From the NCBI GenBank assembly GCA_017471925.1, contig JAFURM010000022.1:1-39349 (forward strand): 39,349 nt of DNA, in the 5' to 3' direction. The translations under genes and the position numbers were made by a program. How positions within the stretch are numbered: position 1 is the stretch's first letter; the number at the start of each line of letters is the position of its first letter. Source of the DNA: Bacteroides sp. (GTDB taxonomy: Bacteria; Bacteroidota; Bacteroidia; Bacteroidales; Bacteroidaceae). Shown here piece after piece: positions 15,842 to 24,680 of this stretch. The notes beneath the pieces were generated by a model that was given only the letters and a program-made list of their open reading frames with translations, was not told the origin of the DNA and did no database searches.

Positions 15842-18832
15842 TTAGAAGTTAACACTAAGGCCAATTAAGAAGGAACGGGTGCGCGGATACATGGAATTGC
15901 GCCAGTCCATACCGGGTTCCAAACCACCGAGACTGATTTCCGGGTCACGTCCCTCATATCCTGTCAATGTGAACAAATTGTTGCATGTTGCATAAAGGCG
16001 CACATTGCTTACCCAATCTCCAATGTTGCCAAAGTTATAACCTAATGTCAACTGGGCAAGGCGCAAATAACTTCCGTTTTCCAGATAACGGTCAGACGGT
16101 GCCTGTGCGTTGGTATCACTGATCTTTTGTTGCGTTACCACCTCGCTCAGTACATTCTTGCCGCTTGAAATGTTGCCAATATTGTTATAATGTGCACGGG
16201 TTGCATTGAAAATCTTGTTACCGGCCACACCTTGGAAGAAAGCTGTCAATGACCAATTCTTATAATTGATGGTGTTGTTCCATCCATAAGTAAGTTTCGG
16301 TTGTGCTGAACCGACATTACGACGGTCTTCATCTTCTGGCGATACGGTAGTTCCTACCAAATTGCCTTCTGCATCATAATCATTGAATATGGATTGTCCG
16401 GCATCGTTATAGCCAGCCCATTCCCACATGTAGAATGTTCCGATAGGCTCACCTTCCATAATGCGTTGTACATTGTTGGTAGAATAACCGCCGATGTTCG
16501 GATTGGCCAAATCAATGTATTCCTTGGAGAATTCCGCATTGGATAATTTCTCTACAACGTTCTTGTTGTGTGAAAGAGTCAGGCTTGTTTCCCATTTCCA
16601 GTCCTTTGTCTGAACAGGAATAGCATTGATCGTAAATTCAATACCTTTATTGCTGATGTTGCCGACATTGGCAGTTAACCAACCAACAGGATAACGACTG
16701 GTGGACACACCGTAATCATAAATAAGGTCGTCTGTCTGTTTGTCGTAGTATTCAATGCTACCGCTCAATCTTCCACCGAAGAAAGCAAAGTCAACACCGA
16801 TATTGAACATGCTGGTAGATTCCCATTTCAAATCCGGATTGGCATTCCTTGCTATACCGATGGTTCGGTAATCGGAAGAGTTTCCATTGGCATCTGTATA
16901 CGTAAACCAACCTGTTGCATTATAAGTCTGAGTGGCTGTAAAGGCATCGAAACCGAATGAATTGCCGCTCACACCATAACCAACACGAAGTTTCAGGTCA
17001 TGGAATATATCCAAATCCTTGATGAAACCTTCTTCGCTCATGCGCCATGCTGCAGAAACAGATGGGAATGTACCCCAACGGTTGTTCTTGCCGAATGCGG
17101 AAGAACCGTCGCGGCGAACAGTTGCTTGCAGCATGTATTTGCTCTTATAAGAATAATTGGCACGACCGTAGAATGAAATCATGCGGAGTGTGGAGAGACC
17201 TCCTGCACTGACACTGGTGAAATCCATCTTGTTGCCCATGGCCAAATTGTGCCAGCTGAGGTCATCATTATAGAAATTATAAGTTGCTAAACCATAGCCA
17301 TCACCTGTATTGTTCTCTTCCCAAGAGTAACCAACCATCAAACCGAGTTTGTGCGTGTCTTCGTTCCAACTCTTGTTGTAATTCAGATAGGTTTCGAATA
17401 CCTCACGCTTGTCTTGTGAAGTGGAGCGAGTAGCCAAGCCGTTCTGTTGGTTGATTTGAGATTGTTGGCTATTGTAGTTGTTCCACATCCACTGCTTGTT
17501 CTCTTTGGTATAAAGCATGTTCCACTTCAAACCGTCAATGATGTCAAGAGTGGCTTTGAAGGTACCGGAAATCATCTTTCTTTCGGTATTGTGGCGGTCT
17601 TCGTTTATCAAAGACATCGGGTTGTAGTTCTGCGAAATACTTAAGTCTTCATACCAAGAACCGTCTTCATTGGTAACCGGAACTAATGGAGAATAATAGT
17701 GCATAGCGTCAAAAACACCTGCGCCATCCGTTCCTGTATCTACAGAATTGTGTTCGGAAACACTTGCATTTAAATTGAACGAAAGAGTCAGACGGTCTTT
17801 CAAGGTCTTTGTCTCTATAAAAGCACGACCATTGATGCGATTCATGTCTGTAGACTTGATAATACCTTGGCGATCCATGTAAGTAATGCTGGCACTATAT
17901 TTAGTTTTGTCGTTTCCACCATTAATACTTACATTATGATTGTGGCTGATAGCTGTACGCATCGCTTCGTCCTGCCAATTGGTAGAGGCCCCTGCATCAT
18001 TAGCTATGCTGATGTTGTTTGCCTTTGCAAATGAACGAAGTTCACTGGCAGACATGAAGTCAAGTTCTTTAATCACATTATCGAATGCGACATAACCATT
18101 ATAACTTACCGTCGCTTTGTCTGTATTGCCCTTCTTGGTGGTGACGATGATCACACCGTTGGCAGCCTTGGAGCCGTAGATGGCAGTGGCGGTGGCATCG
18201 CGCAGCACGTCGATGCTCTCAATGTCTTCGGGAGCAACCAAAGCAAGGTCCATACCCGGAACCCCGTCAATGACATAATAGGGAGACATGGCATTGGAAC
18301 GGAGCGAAGAGGCACCACGCAACTGGATAGAAGCTACACCGCCATTGGGGTCGCTGTTCTGTGTGATGGTCAGGCCGGGAACCTTGCCTTGTAACATCTG
18401 ACCGGGGTCTGTGTATACACCTTTATTCAAATCGTCTGCTTTCACCGTCGTGATGGAGCTGGTCACGTCCTTGCGGGTCATGCTGCCATAGCCCACTACG
18501 ACAACTTCGTCCAGCAGCTTGGCGTCTTCGGCGAGGGTGACGTTGAGAGTGTTTTGGTTGACCTTGACTTCTTGGGTAGTGTAGCCGATGAAGGAGAAGA
18601 CAAGCGTCTTGCCGCGGGCCACGTTCAGTGAATACTTGCCGTCAATGTCGGTGATGCAACCGTTGGTGGTTCCTTTCTCCAGTACGTTGACACCGATGAG
18701 CGGTTCGCCGGACTTGTCTGTTACCGTACCGCTCACTCTGCTTTGCGCAAAGGCCAGAGTACTGCATAACAAAAACACAGCAAGGAAGAGACCTTGTGTG
18801 AATGTCCTCTTGTTTTTCAATTGTACATTCAT
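15842..18832 (-). CDS. SusC/RagA-family TonB-dependent outer-membrane transporter
   Basis: A 996-residue TonB-linked transporter that imports oligosaccharides across the outer membrane with its SusD partner. The signal peptide is residues 1-29 (ending LAFA-Q). Residues 32-112 form the carboxypeptidase-regulatory-like domain typical of SusC (VSGTVTDKSGEPLIGVNVLE). The TonB-box-like LLDEVVVVGYG is near 107-117, followed by the plug (QGKVPGLTI, LRGASSLRSNAMSPYYVIDG, IESIDVLRDATATAIYGSKA). A 22-strand-type barrel ends in SFLIGLSVNF with a terminal Phe. Length is normal for the family. The susD gene follows within about 14 nt. A promoter and a paired direct repeat lie at 18907-18952, and no dedicated regulator (HTCS, SusR or sigma/anti-sigma pair) is adjacent. 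Confidence 0.96.
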   Translation of the reverse strand: MNVQLKNKRTFTQGLFLAVFLLCSTLAFAQSRVSGTVTDKSGEPLIGVNVLEKGTTNGCITDIDGKYSLNVARGKTLVFSFIGYTTQEVKVNQNTLNVTLAEDAKLLDEVVVVGYGSMTRKDVTSSITTVKADDLNKGVYTDPGQMLQGKVPGLTITQNSDPNGGVASIQLRGASSLRSNAMSPYYVIDGVPGMDLALVAPEDIESIDVLRDATATAIYGSKAANGVIIVTTKKGNTDKATVSYNGYVAFDNVIKELDFMSASELRSFAKANNISIANDAGASTNWQDEAMRTAISHNHNVSINGGNDKTKYSASITYMDRQGIIKSTDMNRINGRAFIETKTLKDRLTLSFNLNASVSEHNSVDTGTDGAGVFDAMHYYSPLVPVTNEDGSWYEDLSISQNYNPMSLINEDRHNTERKMISGTFKATLDIIDGLKWNMLYTKENKQWMWNNYNSQQSQINQQNGLATRSTSQDKREVFETYLNYNKSWNEDTHKLGLMVGYSWEENNTGDGYGLATYNFYNDDLSWHNLAMGNKMDFTSVSAGGLSTLRMISFYGRANYSYKSKYMLQATVRRDGSSAFGKNNRWGTFPSVSAAWRMSEEGFIKDLDIFHDLKLRVGYGVSGNSFGFDAFTATQTYNATGWFTYTDANGNSSDYRTIGIARNANPDLKWESTSMFNIGVDFAFFGGRLSGSIEYYDKQTDDLIYDYGVSTSRYPVGWLTANVGNISNKGIEFTINAIPVQTKDWKWETSLTLSHNKNVVEKLSNAEFSKEYIDLANPNIGGYSTNNVQRIMEGEPIGTFYMWEWAGYNDAGQSIFNDYDAEGNLVGTTVSPEDEDRRNVGSAQPKLTYGWNNTINYKNWSLTAFFQGVAGNKIFNATRAHYNNIGNISSGKNVLSEVVTQQKISDTNAQAPSDRYLENGSYLRLAQLTLGYNFGNIGDWVSNVRLYATCNNLFTLTGYEGRDPEISLGGLEPGMDWRNSMYPRTRSFLIGLSVNF

Positions 18833-18906
18833 AAATTTAAGTTTTAGTTAGAAAATCGTTCTTAGTCTTTACATATTTAAGTTTAACTGATGCAAAGCTA
18901 AGATAA

Positions 18907-18938
18907 CAAAGATTAAGCGAGGAGGAAAATAATGCAAA
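18907..18938 (-). promoter_or_regulatory. Candidate susC promoter
   Basis: On the minus strand TTTG (plus 18935-18938), a 19-bp spacer, then TAATCTTTG (plus 18907-18915) closely resemble the -33/-7 consensus, with one extra base in the -7 box. A second -7-like box, TAGCTTTG (plus 18894-18901), lacks a spaced TTTG. The 5' leader would be roughly 70 nt. Confidence 0.5.
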
Positions 18939-18952
18939 AGAGGAGGAAAATA
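18919..18952 (-). promoter_or_regulatory. Paired 13-bp direct repeat around the susC -33 box (candidate operator)
   Basis: GAGGAGGAAAATA occurs at 18919-18931 and again exactly at 18940-18952, a 21-bp period (two helical turns). One copy is inside the promoter spacer and the other is just upstream of the -33 box. Same-face direct repeats of this kind suggest binding of a dimeric or cooperative regulator. Confidence 0.5.
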
Positions 18953-18968
18953 GTGAACCGGGGGGCAA

Positions 18969-20507
18969 TTATCCCGCCCAATCCTCTCTATCAAGGCTTC
19001 TGTAGCCGATGGCTTCGGCCAGATGTGACGATTCTATGACAGAACAGCCCTCTAAGTCGGCTATGGTGCGGGCCACTTTCAGGATGCGGTCGTAGGCACG
19101 GGCGGAGAGGTTGAGGCGCTGCATGGCGCTTTTCAGCAGGGCGAGGCCGCGCTCGTCGGGGCGGGCATAGAGGGCAAGCAGGCGGCTGCTCATCTGGGCA
19201 TTGCAGTAGACACCGGGCACATCGGCATAACGCTCCTCCTGAATGCGGCGGGCACGCACCACGCGCTCGCGGATGGCACTGCTGGGTTCGGAGGGACGGG
19301 CATCGGACATCTTCTCGAAGGGTACGGGGATGACCTCTATCTGGAGGTCAATGCGATCCAGGAGCGGGCCACTGATGCGGTTCAGGTATTTCTGTACCTG
19401 GCCGGGCGAGCAGACGCAGGCCTTGGTGGGGTGGTTGTAGTAGCCGCAGGGGCAGGGGTTCATGGAGGCTACCAGGGTGAAACTGGCGGGGTATTCCACG
19501 TTGCACTTCACGCGTGAGATGCTGATCTTGCGGTCTTCCAACGGCTGACGCAGCACTTCCAGCACGTTGCGGTTGAACTCGGGCAGTTCATCAAGAAAGA
19601 GCACACCGTTGTGGGCCAGGCTGATTTCGCCCGGCTGGGGATAGTTGCCACCGCCGGTCATGGCTACGTTGGAGATGGTGTGGTGCGGGTCACGGAAGGG
19701 ACGCTGGCTGATGAGTCCGCCTTCCCGACCCAGACGGCCGGCTACGGAGTGTATCTTGGTGGTCTCTAAACTCTCGCCGAGGGAGAGGGGAGGGAGAATG
19801 GAGGGCAGACGCTTGGCCAGCATGGACTTGCCGCTGCCCGGGGCACCGATGAGAAGGATGTTGTGTCCGCCTGCAGCGGCCACTTCCAGAGCACGCTTCA
19901 CGTTCTCCTGTCCCTTCACGTCGGCAAAGTCCAGGTCGAAGGAGTTCTGGCGGGCGCGGAACTCCTCGCGGGTGTTGACAATGGTGGGGACCAGTTCCTG
20001 CTTGCCATCGAAGAAACGGATGACCTCCTTCACGTTTTCCACACCATAGACCGTCAGGTTGTTCACCACGGCTGCCTCACGGGCGTTTTGCGTGGGGAGT
20101 ATCATGCCCTTGAAGCCCAGTTCGCGGGCCTTGATGGCAATGGGCAGGGCACCCTTGATGGGTTGCAAAGTGCCATCCAGACTGAGTTCGCCCATCAGGA
20201 GGTAGTCGCCGAACTTCTCCGTACTGATGTTCTCGGTGGCTCCCAGCATGCCGATGGCCAACGGCAGGTCGTAGGCCGAACCCTCCTTGCGGATGTCGGC
20301 CGGAGCCATGTTGATGGTGATGCCTCCGGAAGGAGCCTTGAAGCCGCTCACCTGCAGGGCCGAACGGATGCGCTGCTGGCTCTCCTTGACGGCCGAGTCG
20401 GGCAGGCCCACCATGTAGAACATGCACCCACGGGCATAGTTCACTTCTATCGTGATGAGTGTGGCATCAATACCTTGTACGGCGGCTCCGAAGACTTTGA
20501 CAAGCAT
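18969..20507 (-). CDS. comM: ComM/YifB-family Mg-chelatase-like AAA+ ATPase
   Basis: A 512-residue protein of the YifB/ComM family, whose best-studied member is a hexameric helicase promoting branch migration during natural transformation and recombination. The N-terminal ChlI-like/Lon-fold domain (residues 1-170) starts LVKVFGAAVQGIDATLI with GLPDSAVKESQQR. The AAA+ module follows: Walker A GAPGSGKSML (221-230), Walker B GVLFLDELPEF (about 300) and sensor-type ASMNPCPCGYYNHPTKACVC, a four-cysteine cluster common in this family. The C-terminal domain contains LNLSARAYDRILKVARTIADL. Length is normal. The upstream gene is 58 nt away on the same strand. The window shows no other competence gene, so a general recombination role is equally likely. 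Confidence 0.93.
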   Translation of the reverse strand: MLVKVFGAAVQGIDATLITIEVNYARGCMFYMVGLPDSAVKESQQRIRSALQVSGFKAPSGGITINMAPADIRKEGSAYDLPLAIGMLGATENISTEKFGDYLLMGELSLDGTLQPIKGALPIAIKARELGFKGMILPTQNAREAAVVNNLTVYGVENVKEVIRFFDGKQELVPTIVNTREEFRARQNSFDLDFADVKGQENVKRALEVAAAGGHNILLIGAPGSGKSMLAKRLPSILPPLSLGESLETTKIHSVAGRLGREGGLISQRPFRDPHHTISNVAMTGGGNYPQPGEISLAHNGVLFLDELPEFNRNVLEVLRQPLEDRKISISRVKCNVEYPASFTLVASMNPCPCGYYNHPTKACVCSPGQVQKYLNRISGPLLDRIDLQIEVIPVPFEKMSDARPSEPSSAIRERVVRARRIQEERYADVPGVYCNAQMSSRLLALYARPDERGLALLKSAMQRLNLSARAYDRILKVARTIADLEGCSVIESSHLAEAIGYRSLDREDWAG

Positions 20508-20565
20508 GAGAGGGAAAATGAAGGTGAATATTGGATTATTGGAGTAGGGGATGGAGAGGGGAGGA

Positions 20566-21630
20566 CTAACGCTTCTTCTTCTGTCGGGCCTTCTCCTTGA
20601 CCTCTTCGCGGGCGGTGATTTCAGCGATTTTCTTCTCTAACTCTGCCGGAGAGAGGTCGCGGGCCTCGATGCGTCCGCCGGGATTCAGCAGAATGTTGGC
20701 CGGCAGGCGACGGATGCAGAGCTGGTTCAGCATGTCGGCATTCCATCCGGTGGAGTCCCGCAACTGTTCCCACTGCAGGGTGTCGCGCTCCACGGCGGAG
20801 AGCCACTGCTCCTTGTCGGCATCCAGGGAGATGCCCACCAAGGCAAAGTGTTTGTTCTTCTTTACCTTATTATATATAGGACGGTAGTGGCTGTTGTGCC
20901 GGTAGCTTAGGGAGTCCCATGAAGCCCAGAAGTGGAGCAACAGGTATTGCTCCTTGAAGTCGGTGCGCGACATCTTTTCGCCCTTCGTGTTGGTGAGTTG
21001 GAAATAGGGGACGCTGCGGCCTGTGCCGATTTTGTCCTCCTCTTGTGCCAGCTCCAGGATATGGGTCATCTCGGGACGGTCTTTCAACTCGCCGGTGAGC
21101 AGGTCGATGAGACGCTTGGCCTGTCTTAAGTCGGGATGCTCTTTCAGAACGAAGTGTTGGAGGATGAGGTGGATGCTGAGCATGGAGGCCGGATGGCTCT
21201 TGATGAAGGCTTCGGCCTTCTCCGTCAGTGCCTTGTCGGTGGGAGCGGGCATCTCCTTCAGTTCGCGGCGATAGGTCGTGAGGTCGGCATTGTGGGTGTT
21301 GCCGCTTATCTCCAGGAAGTCGGACTCGGCAGTTGAACCGTTGACGGTTATCTTTTCGCCCTTGTTCAGGTAGATGGGGTGTAGCGTGCCATCGGCGAAT
21401 AGCAGGTTGGCAGCCACCAAGGTGTCTACGGGGAGCAGTATGGAGAACTTGTCCTGCGCCACTGCTATCGTATCCATGCGGTCATAGATTCCGTCGGTAC
21501 CGAAGAGGTAGATGGTGTCGTTGCCCAATCCCTTGATGTTGCCGGTGAGCAACGTGCCTTCGGGTTGCTTCTCTCCGCAGGCGGCAAGCAGCAGTAGGGC
21601 GAACAGGTATGCCAGATGATTCTTCTTCAT
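20566..21630 (-). CDS. Lipoprotein with DUF4369-like and thioredoxin-like domains, lacking the redox cysteines
   Basis: A 354-residue lipoprotein (MKKNHLAYLFALLLLAAC, lipidated Cys18). Residues 25-120 look like a DUF4369 domain (LTGNIKGLGNDTIYLFGTDG), as found in many Bacteroides TlpA-type proteins. Residues 205-335 form a TlpA/AhpC-like thioredoxin fold (PYFQLTNTKGEKMSRTDF, LLLHFWASWDSLS, LPANILLNPGGRI, where the cis-Pro loop is recognisable). The expected CxxC after WASW is replaced by Asp239 and Ser242; the only other cysteine is in QLCIRR. It cannot be a dithiol oxidoreductase and may have a structural or binding role. The C-terminus is very basic (EKARQKKKR). Gene order suggests co-transcription with comM; a weak -7-like TACCTTCG lies at plus 21657-21664. 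Confidence 0.85.
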   Translation of the reverse strand: MKKNHLAYLFALLLLAACGEKQPEGTLLTGNIKGLGNDTIYLFGTDGIYDRMDTIAVAQDKFSILLPVDTLVAANLLFADGTLHPIYLNKGEKITVNGSTAESDFLEISGNTHNADLTTYRRELKEMPAPTDKALTEKAEAFIKSHPASMLSIHLILQHFVLKEHPDLRQAKRLIDLLTGELKDRPEMTHILELAQEEDKIGTGRSVPYFQLTNTKGEKMSRTDFKEQYLLLHFWASWDSLSYRHNSHYRPIYNKVKKNKHFALVGISLDADKEQWLSAVERDTLQWEQLRDSTGWNADMLNQLCIRRLPANILLNPGGRIEARDLSPAELEKKIAEITAREEVKEKARQKKKR

Positions 21631-21732
21631 GAGTCACAAATGAGATTACTGTGCTGCGAAGGTACATCTTTTGCGGGAGAAATAAAAGAGAGAGGGGGCT
21701 GAAATGAGAAAATGTAGGCTTTATGAAAAGAA

Positions 21733-21797
21733 ATTGGCACGAATTACACGGTTTTCACGGAAATATTCCGTGCTTGATCCGTGTAATCCGTGCCAAT
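21733..21797 (-). terminator. Large inverted repeat, probable terminator of the TPR lipoprotein gene
   Basis: ATTGGCACGAATTACACGG (21733-21751) pairs with CCGTGTAATCCGTGCCAAT (21779-21797) with one mismatch, and a nested CACGGAA/TTCCGTG hairpin lies inside. It sits 23 bp after the end of the minus-strand gene at 21820. It belongs to the same dispersed family as 31961-32020 and 35563-35619. Confidence 0.65.
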
Positions 21798-21819
21798 AAG
21801 GATATGGCTTCAGGCCTGA

Positions 21820-23547
21820 TTACTTGATGAGGCTCAAGAATTCAGCGCTTGTGAAGTACTTGGTGAACTCAAGGTCAGCAGCAGCCTTCTTGGCTAAAGA
21901 AGAGTCCTTGGAGATGGCGCTCTTCAGGCAGCTGATAACCTTGGAAGCATTGTTGGTTCTTGCGCCGAGGATAGCACCCAGATAGTCTGTGCTGGCGGTG
22001 GGGTTGGCAATGCTGTTCAGAGTAGCGTTAGCCTTGTTGTAGTCCTTGGCCATGATTTGTGCCAGGGCTGCGCTGTTGGACTTCGTGTCACCGAAGGCGT
22101 TGACAGCTCTTTCATACTGGCCTTGTGACAGGTAGAGGCTACCCAAAGCTTCGTTCAGGCCTTCTGCACCGGAAGCGTTGCTGAAGTAGCTTTCAGCAGC
22201 TGCCTTGTCACCCTTGTTCAGGGCAATAAGACCCAGGTTCAGGTTGGTCTCGGGAGTAGCTTGGATAGCGTTGGCCTTCTTGAAGTAGCTTTCAGCCTTG
22301 CTCAGGTCACCGGCCTGGTAAGCCAGCTTGCCGAGGTTGTTGAATGCGCGGTAGTCATTGGGGAAGTTCTGTGCAGCCTTGCTGTAGATAGCTTCCTTCT
22401 CGGCGGGAACGTCAGTCAGCGTAGCGGCATAGAGCAGTTCTTCCAGGCTCAGCTGGCTGGGATCGTTCTTGGCCAGGTTGGCGATTTCTTCGTCAGACTT
22501 GCCAATCACTTCGTAGTTCAGCGTGAGGCGTGCACGACGCAACTGGGGCAGAATCTCATCGGCCAGAGTCTTGTATACAGAAGAGATGTTCTTGATTTCC
22601 TGCTCTCTTTGCTCAGCATCGGTGTACATGGAGAGAACGCGCAGAATCAGTTCCTTGTCCTGGATGTCAGACTTGGAAACCAGTTCCTGGAAGCCTTCCC
22701 AGTCTTCGGCAGTGTACTTGGTGTCTACGTTGGCATCAATCTTGGCCTTCTTCAGGTTGCGGCTGATGACCTTGGCAGTGTTGTCCTGACGCTTTTCGGC
22801 CAGACCTTTGTTCAGGTCATAACCACCATCGGGAGAAGCATAAGCAGAAACTTCGATGCTGCTGATCTTCTTGTTCTCAGCGCTGTTCACAGTCTTGGCC
22901 TCTTCGTTGAAAGCCTTGGCAGCCTTCAGCTCGCTGGCACGTACGTTAGCCTGCTGGATGAGGAAGAGAATCTGAGCGTCGTGCTTTTCCTTGATAACGC
23001 GTTGGAAAGCATCCTGACCGTTGGCTGCAGTAGTGTTGGCTGCCAAGCCTACAGAAGCGGCACCAAATACCTGCTTGCCATCCTGCTCTATCATTTCGGC
23101 AGTAGCGATAACGCCATCAGCCACCTTCACTGCGGGAATCTCTACTTCCTTGTTGCCTACAGTAGCCTTGAACTCCAGATAGAGCTCAGACTTGGCCATC
23201 TCGGGAACATAGTCGAAGGAAGTCTTCATGGTGTAGCTGCCACCCATCTTGTTGGAGATGGTCTGGTCGTTGCCTTCCACCTTCTCGCCTTGGAATACGG
23301 CAGACTGGCCCTTGGCCTCACCGCCATCCCACTTCAATACGGGAGTCACTTCCACAATGGCTTTCTTGGGGAAATACTTTTCGGGGAACTTGCCGTTGAT
23401 GGTAACGGGAACCTTACCACCTACTGCTTCCAGAACTTGGGGAGTCACCGTGAAATAGTCAGATGACAATTCACCCATCTTGCTGCCACATGCTGCAAGG
23501 ACAGCAACCAATGCCACCAAAAGGGGCAGATACAGTTTTTTACTCAT
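21820..23547 (-). CDS. OmpA-like/TPR lipoprotein
   Basis: A 575-residue lipoprotein (MSKKLYLPLLVALVAVLAAC, lipidated Cys20). Residues 30-160 are a beta-rich N-terminal domain. Residues 225-300 resemble an OmpA-type domain (ISSIEVSAYASPDGGYDLNKGLAEKRQDNTA), with the N-x-x-L-x-x-x-R spacing seen in peptidoglycan binders. Tetratricopeptide-like helices cover about 380-510 (DYRAFNNLGKLAYQAGDLSKAESYFKKA and two more). It is likely an abundant periplasmic-side or outer-membrane lipoprotein; I recall similar conserved Bacteroides proteins but not a proven function. A -7 box TATCTTTG lies on the minus strand at plus 23629-23636, about 85 nt upstream, without a clear TTTG partner. A large hairpin follows the gene. 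Confidence 0.82.
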   Translation of the reverse strand: MSKKLYLPLLVALVAVLAACGSKMGELSSDYFTVTPQVLEAVGGKVPVTINGKFPEKYFPKKAIVEVTPVLKWDGGEAKGQSAVFQGEKVEGNDQTISNKMGGSYTMKTSFDYVPEMAKSELYLEFKATVGNKEVEIPAVKVADGVIATAEMIEQDGKQVFGAASVGLAANTTAANGQDAFQRVIKEKHDAQILFLIQQANVRASELKAAKAFNEEAKTVNSAENKKISSIEVSAYASPDGGYDLNKGLAEKRQDNTAKVISRNLKKAKIDANVDTKYTAEDWEGFQELVSKSDIQDKELILRVLSMYTDAEQREQEIKNISSVYKTLADEILPQLRRARLTLNYEVIGKSDEEIANLAKNDPSQLSLEELLYAATLTDVPAEKEAIYSKAAQNFPNDYRAFNNLGKLAYQAGDLSKAESYFKKANAIQATPETNLNLGLIALNKGDKAAAESYFSNASGAEGLNEALGSLYLSQGQYERAVNAFGDTKSNSAALAQIMAKDYNKANATLNSIANPTASTDYLGAILGARTNNASKVISCLKSAISKDSSLAKKAAADLEFTKYFTSAEFLSLIK

Positions 23548-23628
23548 TTTAGGTATAAAATTAAATGTTTATAATTGATTTTGTCTATTCCTTTCCATGC
23601 GGGCGATTGCTCAGGACGCACAGCGCGA

Positions 23629-23636
23629 CAAAGATA
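23629..23636 (-). promoter_or_regulatory. -7 box of the OmpA/TPR lipoprotein gene
   Basis: TATCTTTG on the minus strand matches TAnnTTTG. No good TTTG is found 19-21 bp upstream, so the promoter assignment rests on the -7 box alone. Confidence 0.45.
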
Positions 23637-23684
23637 TTAAATCTTCTGACATATTGTTAATGCAGTGCGGATATTTATTATAAT

Positions 23685-24635
23685 TTAATGAAATCTTTTC
23701 TTCTCGCGGTATTTGATATTGCGCGGATGATGCTCAATGATTTCGCTGCGCAACATATGGCGGTCAATGTGGGTGTAAATTTCTGTTGTGGTGATGCTCT
23801 CATGGCCCAACATGCACTGTATGGCCCGCAGATTGGCCCCGCCTTCCAGCAAGTGGGTGGCAAAAGAGTGGCGGAAGGTGTGGGGACTGATGTTTTTGGT
23901 GATGCCGGCTTTCTCGGCCAGTTCTTTGATGAGGCGGAAAATCATGATGCGCGAGATGGCCTTGCCCCAACGGGCCAGGAAGACATGGTCCTCATAGTCG
24001 GGCTTCACACGCCAATGGCAACGGTCCATCAGCCAATACTCAATCTCTTTGATGGCGCGGCGCGAGATGGGGACCAGGCGTTGCTTGCCTCCCTTGCCCT
24101 CCACCTTGATGAATCCTTCTGAGAAGTAGAGGTCGGAGAGCTTCAGTTCGCACAGTTCGGAGACACGAAGGCCGCAGCTGTAGAGGGTTTCCAAAATGGC
24201 CCGGTTACGCTGTCCTTCACTCTTCTCCATGTCTACGGTGGCAATGATGAGGTCAATCTCTTCCACGGTGAGCACTTCGGGCAACTTCATGCCTATCTTG
24301 GGACTTTCTATCAGTTCGGCCGGATCTTTCGTGATGTAGTCTTCCAGGAGGAGGAAATTGAAGAACGACTTGATGCCCGACAGGATGCGTGCCTGCGACC
24401 GGGGATGGATGCCGATGTCGTGCAGGCCGGCAATGAAGAGCTGCAGGTCTTCATGGGTCACCTCTCTTGTTCCGATGTGCTCGCTTCTCAGGAAATGCAA
24501 CAGTTTGCTTAGGTCGGTCATGTAAGCCTCTTGCGTGTTGGCTGAAAGCCCTTTCTCCAGGCTCAGGTATTGCCTGTACCTCCTGATAATGGCCTCTTCC
24601 AAAGCCTTATTTGCCGTTTTCTCTTCTGGTTTCAT
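23685..24635 (-). CDS. xerD: XerD-type tyrosine recombinase
   Basis: A 316-residue site-specific recombinase that resolves chromosome dimers at dif with a partner Xer protein. The N-terminal SAM-like core-binding domain (13-105) contains GLSANTQEAYMTDLSKLLHF. The catalytic domain has the full set: Arg157 (GLRVSE), Lys181/184 (GKGGKQR), His252 and Arg255 (HTFRHSFATHLLEGGA), His278 (LGHESITTTEIY) and the nucleophile Tyr287. This is the housekeeping XerD pattern, not a mobile-element integrase; no attachment site or cargo genes surround it. The gene is divergent from aroQ, with starts only 45 bp apart. Confidence 0.93.
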   Translation of the reverse strand: MKPEEKTANKALEEAIIRRYRQYLSLEKGLSANTQEAYMTDLSKLLHFLRSEHIGTREVTHEDLQLFIAGLHDIGIHPRSQARILSGIKSFFNFLLLEDYITKDPAELIESPKIGMKLPEVLTVEEIDLIIATVDMEKSEGQRNRAILETLYSCGLRVSELCELKLSDLYFSEGFIKVEGKGGKQRLVPISRRAIKEIEYWLMDRCHWRVKPDYEDHVFLARWGKAISRIMIFRLIKELAEKAGITKNISPHTFRHSFATHLLEGGANLRAIQCMLGHESITTTEIYTHIDRHMLRSEIIEHHPRNIKYREKKRFH

Positions 24636-24645
24636 TTCTTTTTCC

Positions 24646-24653
24646 TACCTTTG
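24646..24653 (+). promoter_or_regulatory. -7 box of the aroQ-pyk-OMT operon
   Basis: TACCTTTG in the short divergent region matches TAnnTTTG. The -33 would fall in the xerD start region, where TCTGG is only a weak match. Confidence 0.5.
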
Positions 24654-24680
24654 CGCCACAAAGGTAGAAAAAAAAGAGTT

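Noticed and set aside
19771-19800. Another valS-type palindromic element inside comM
   Set aside because: The DNA resembles the element, but the residues LPPLSLGESLETTK match the normal YifB family sequence with no insertion.
20520-20565. Repeat element in the gap before comM (GGGGATGGAGAGGGGAGGAC)
   Set aside because: It is GC-rich and loosely similar to the valS element, but too short and imperfect to assign.
23685-24635. Integrase of a mobile element
   Set aside because: The protein has the chromosomal XerD pattern and lies among housekeeping genes, with no att repeats, tRNA target or cargo.
24570-24680. Longer aroQ starting at 24570
   Set aside because: It would overlap the divergent xerD start and add 37 residues before the conserved MRIQIINGPN start.
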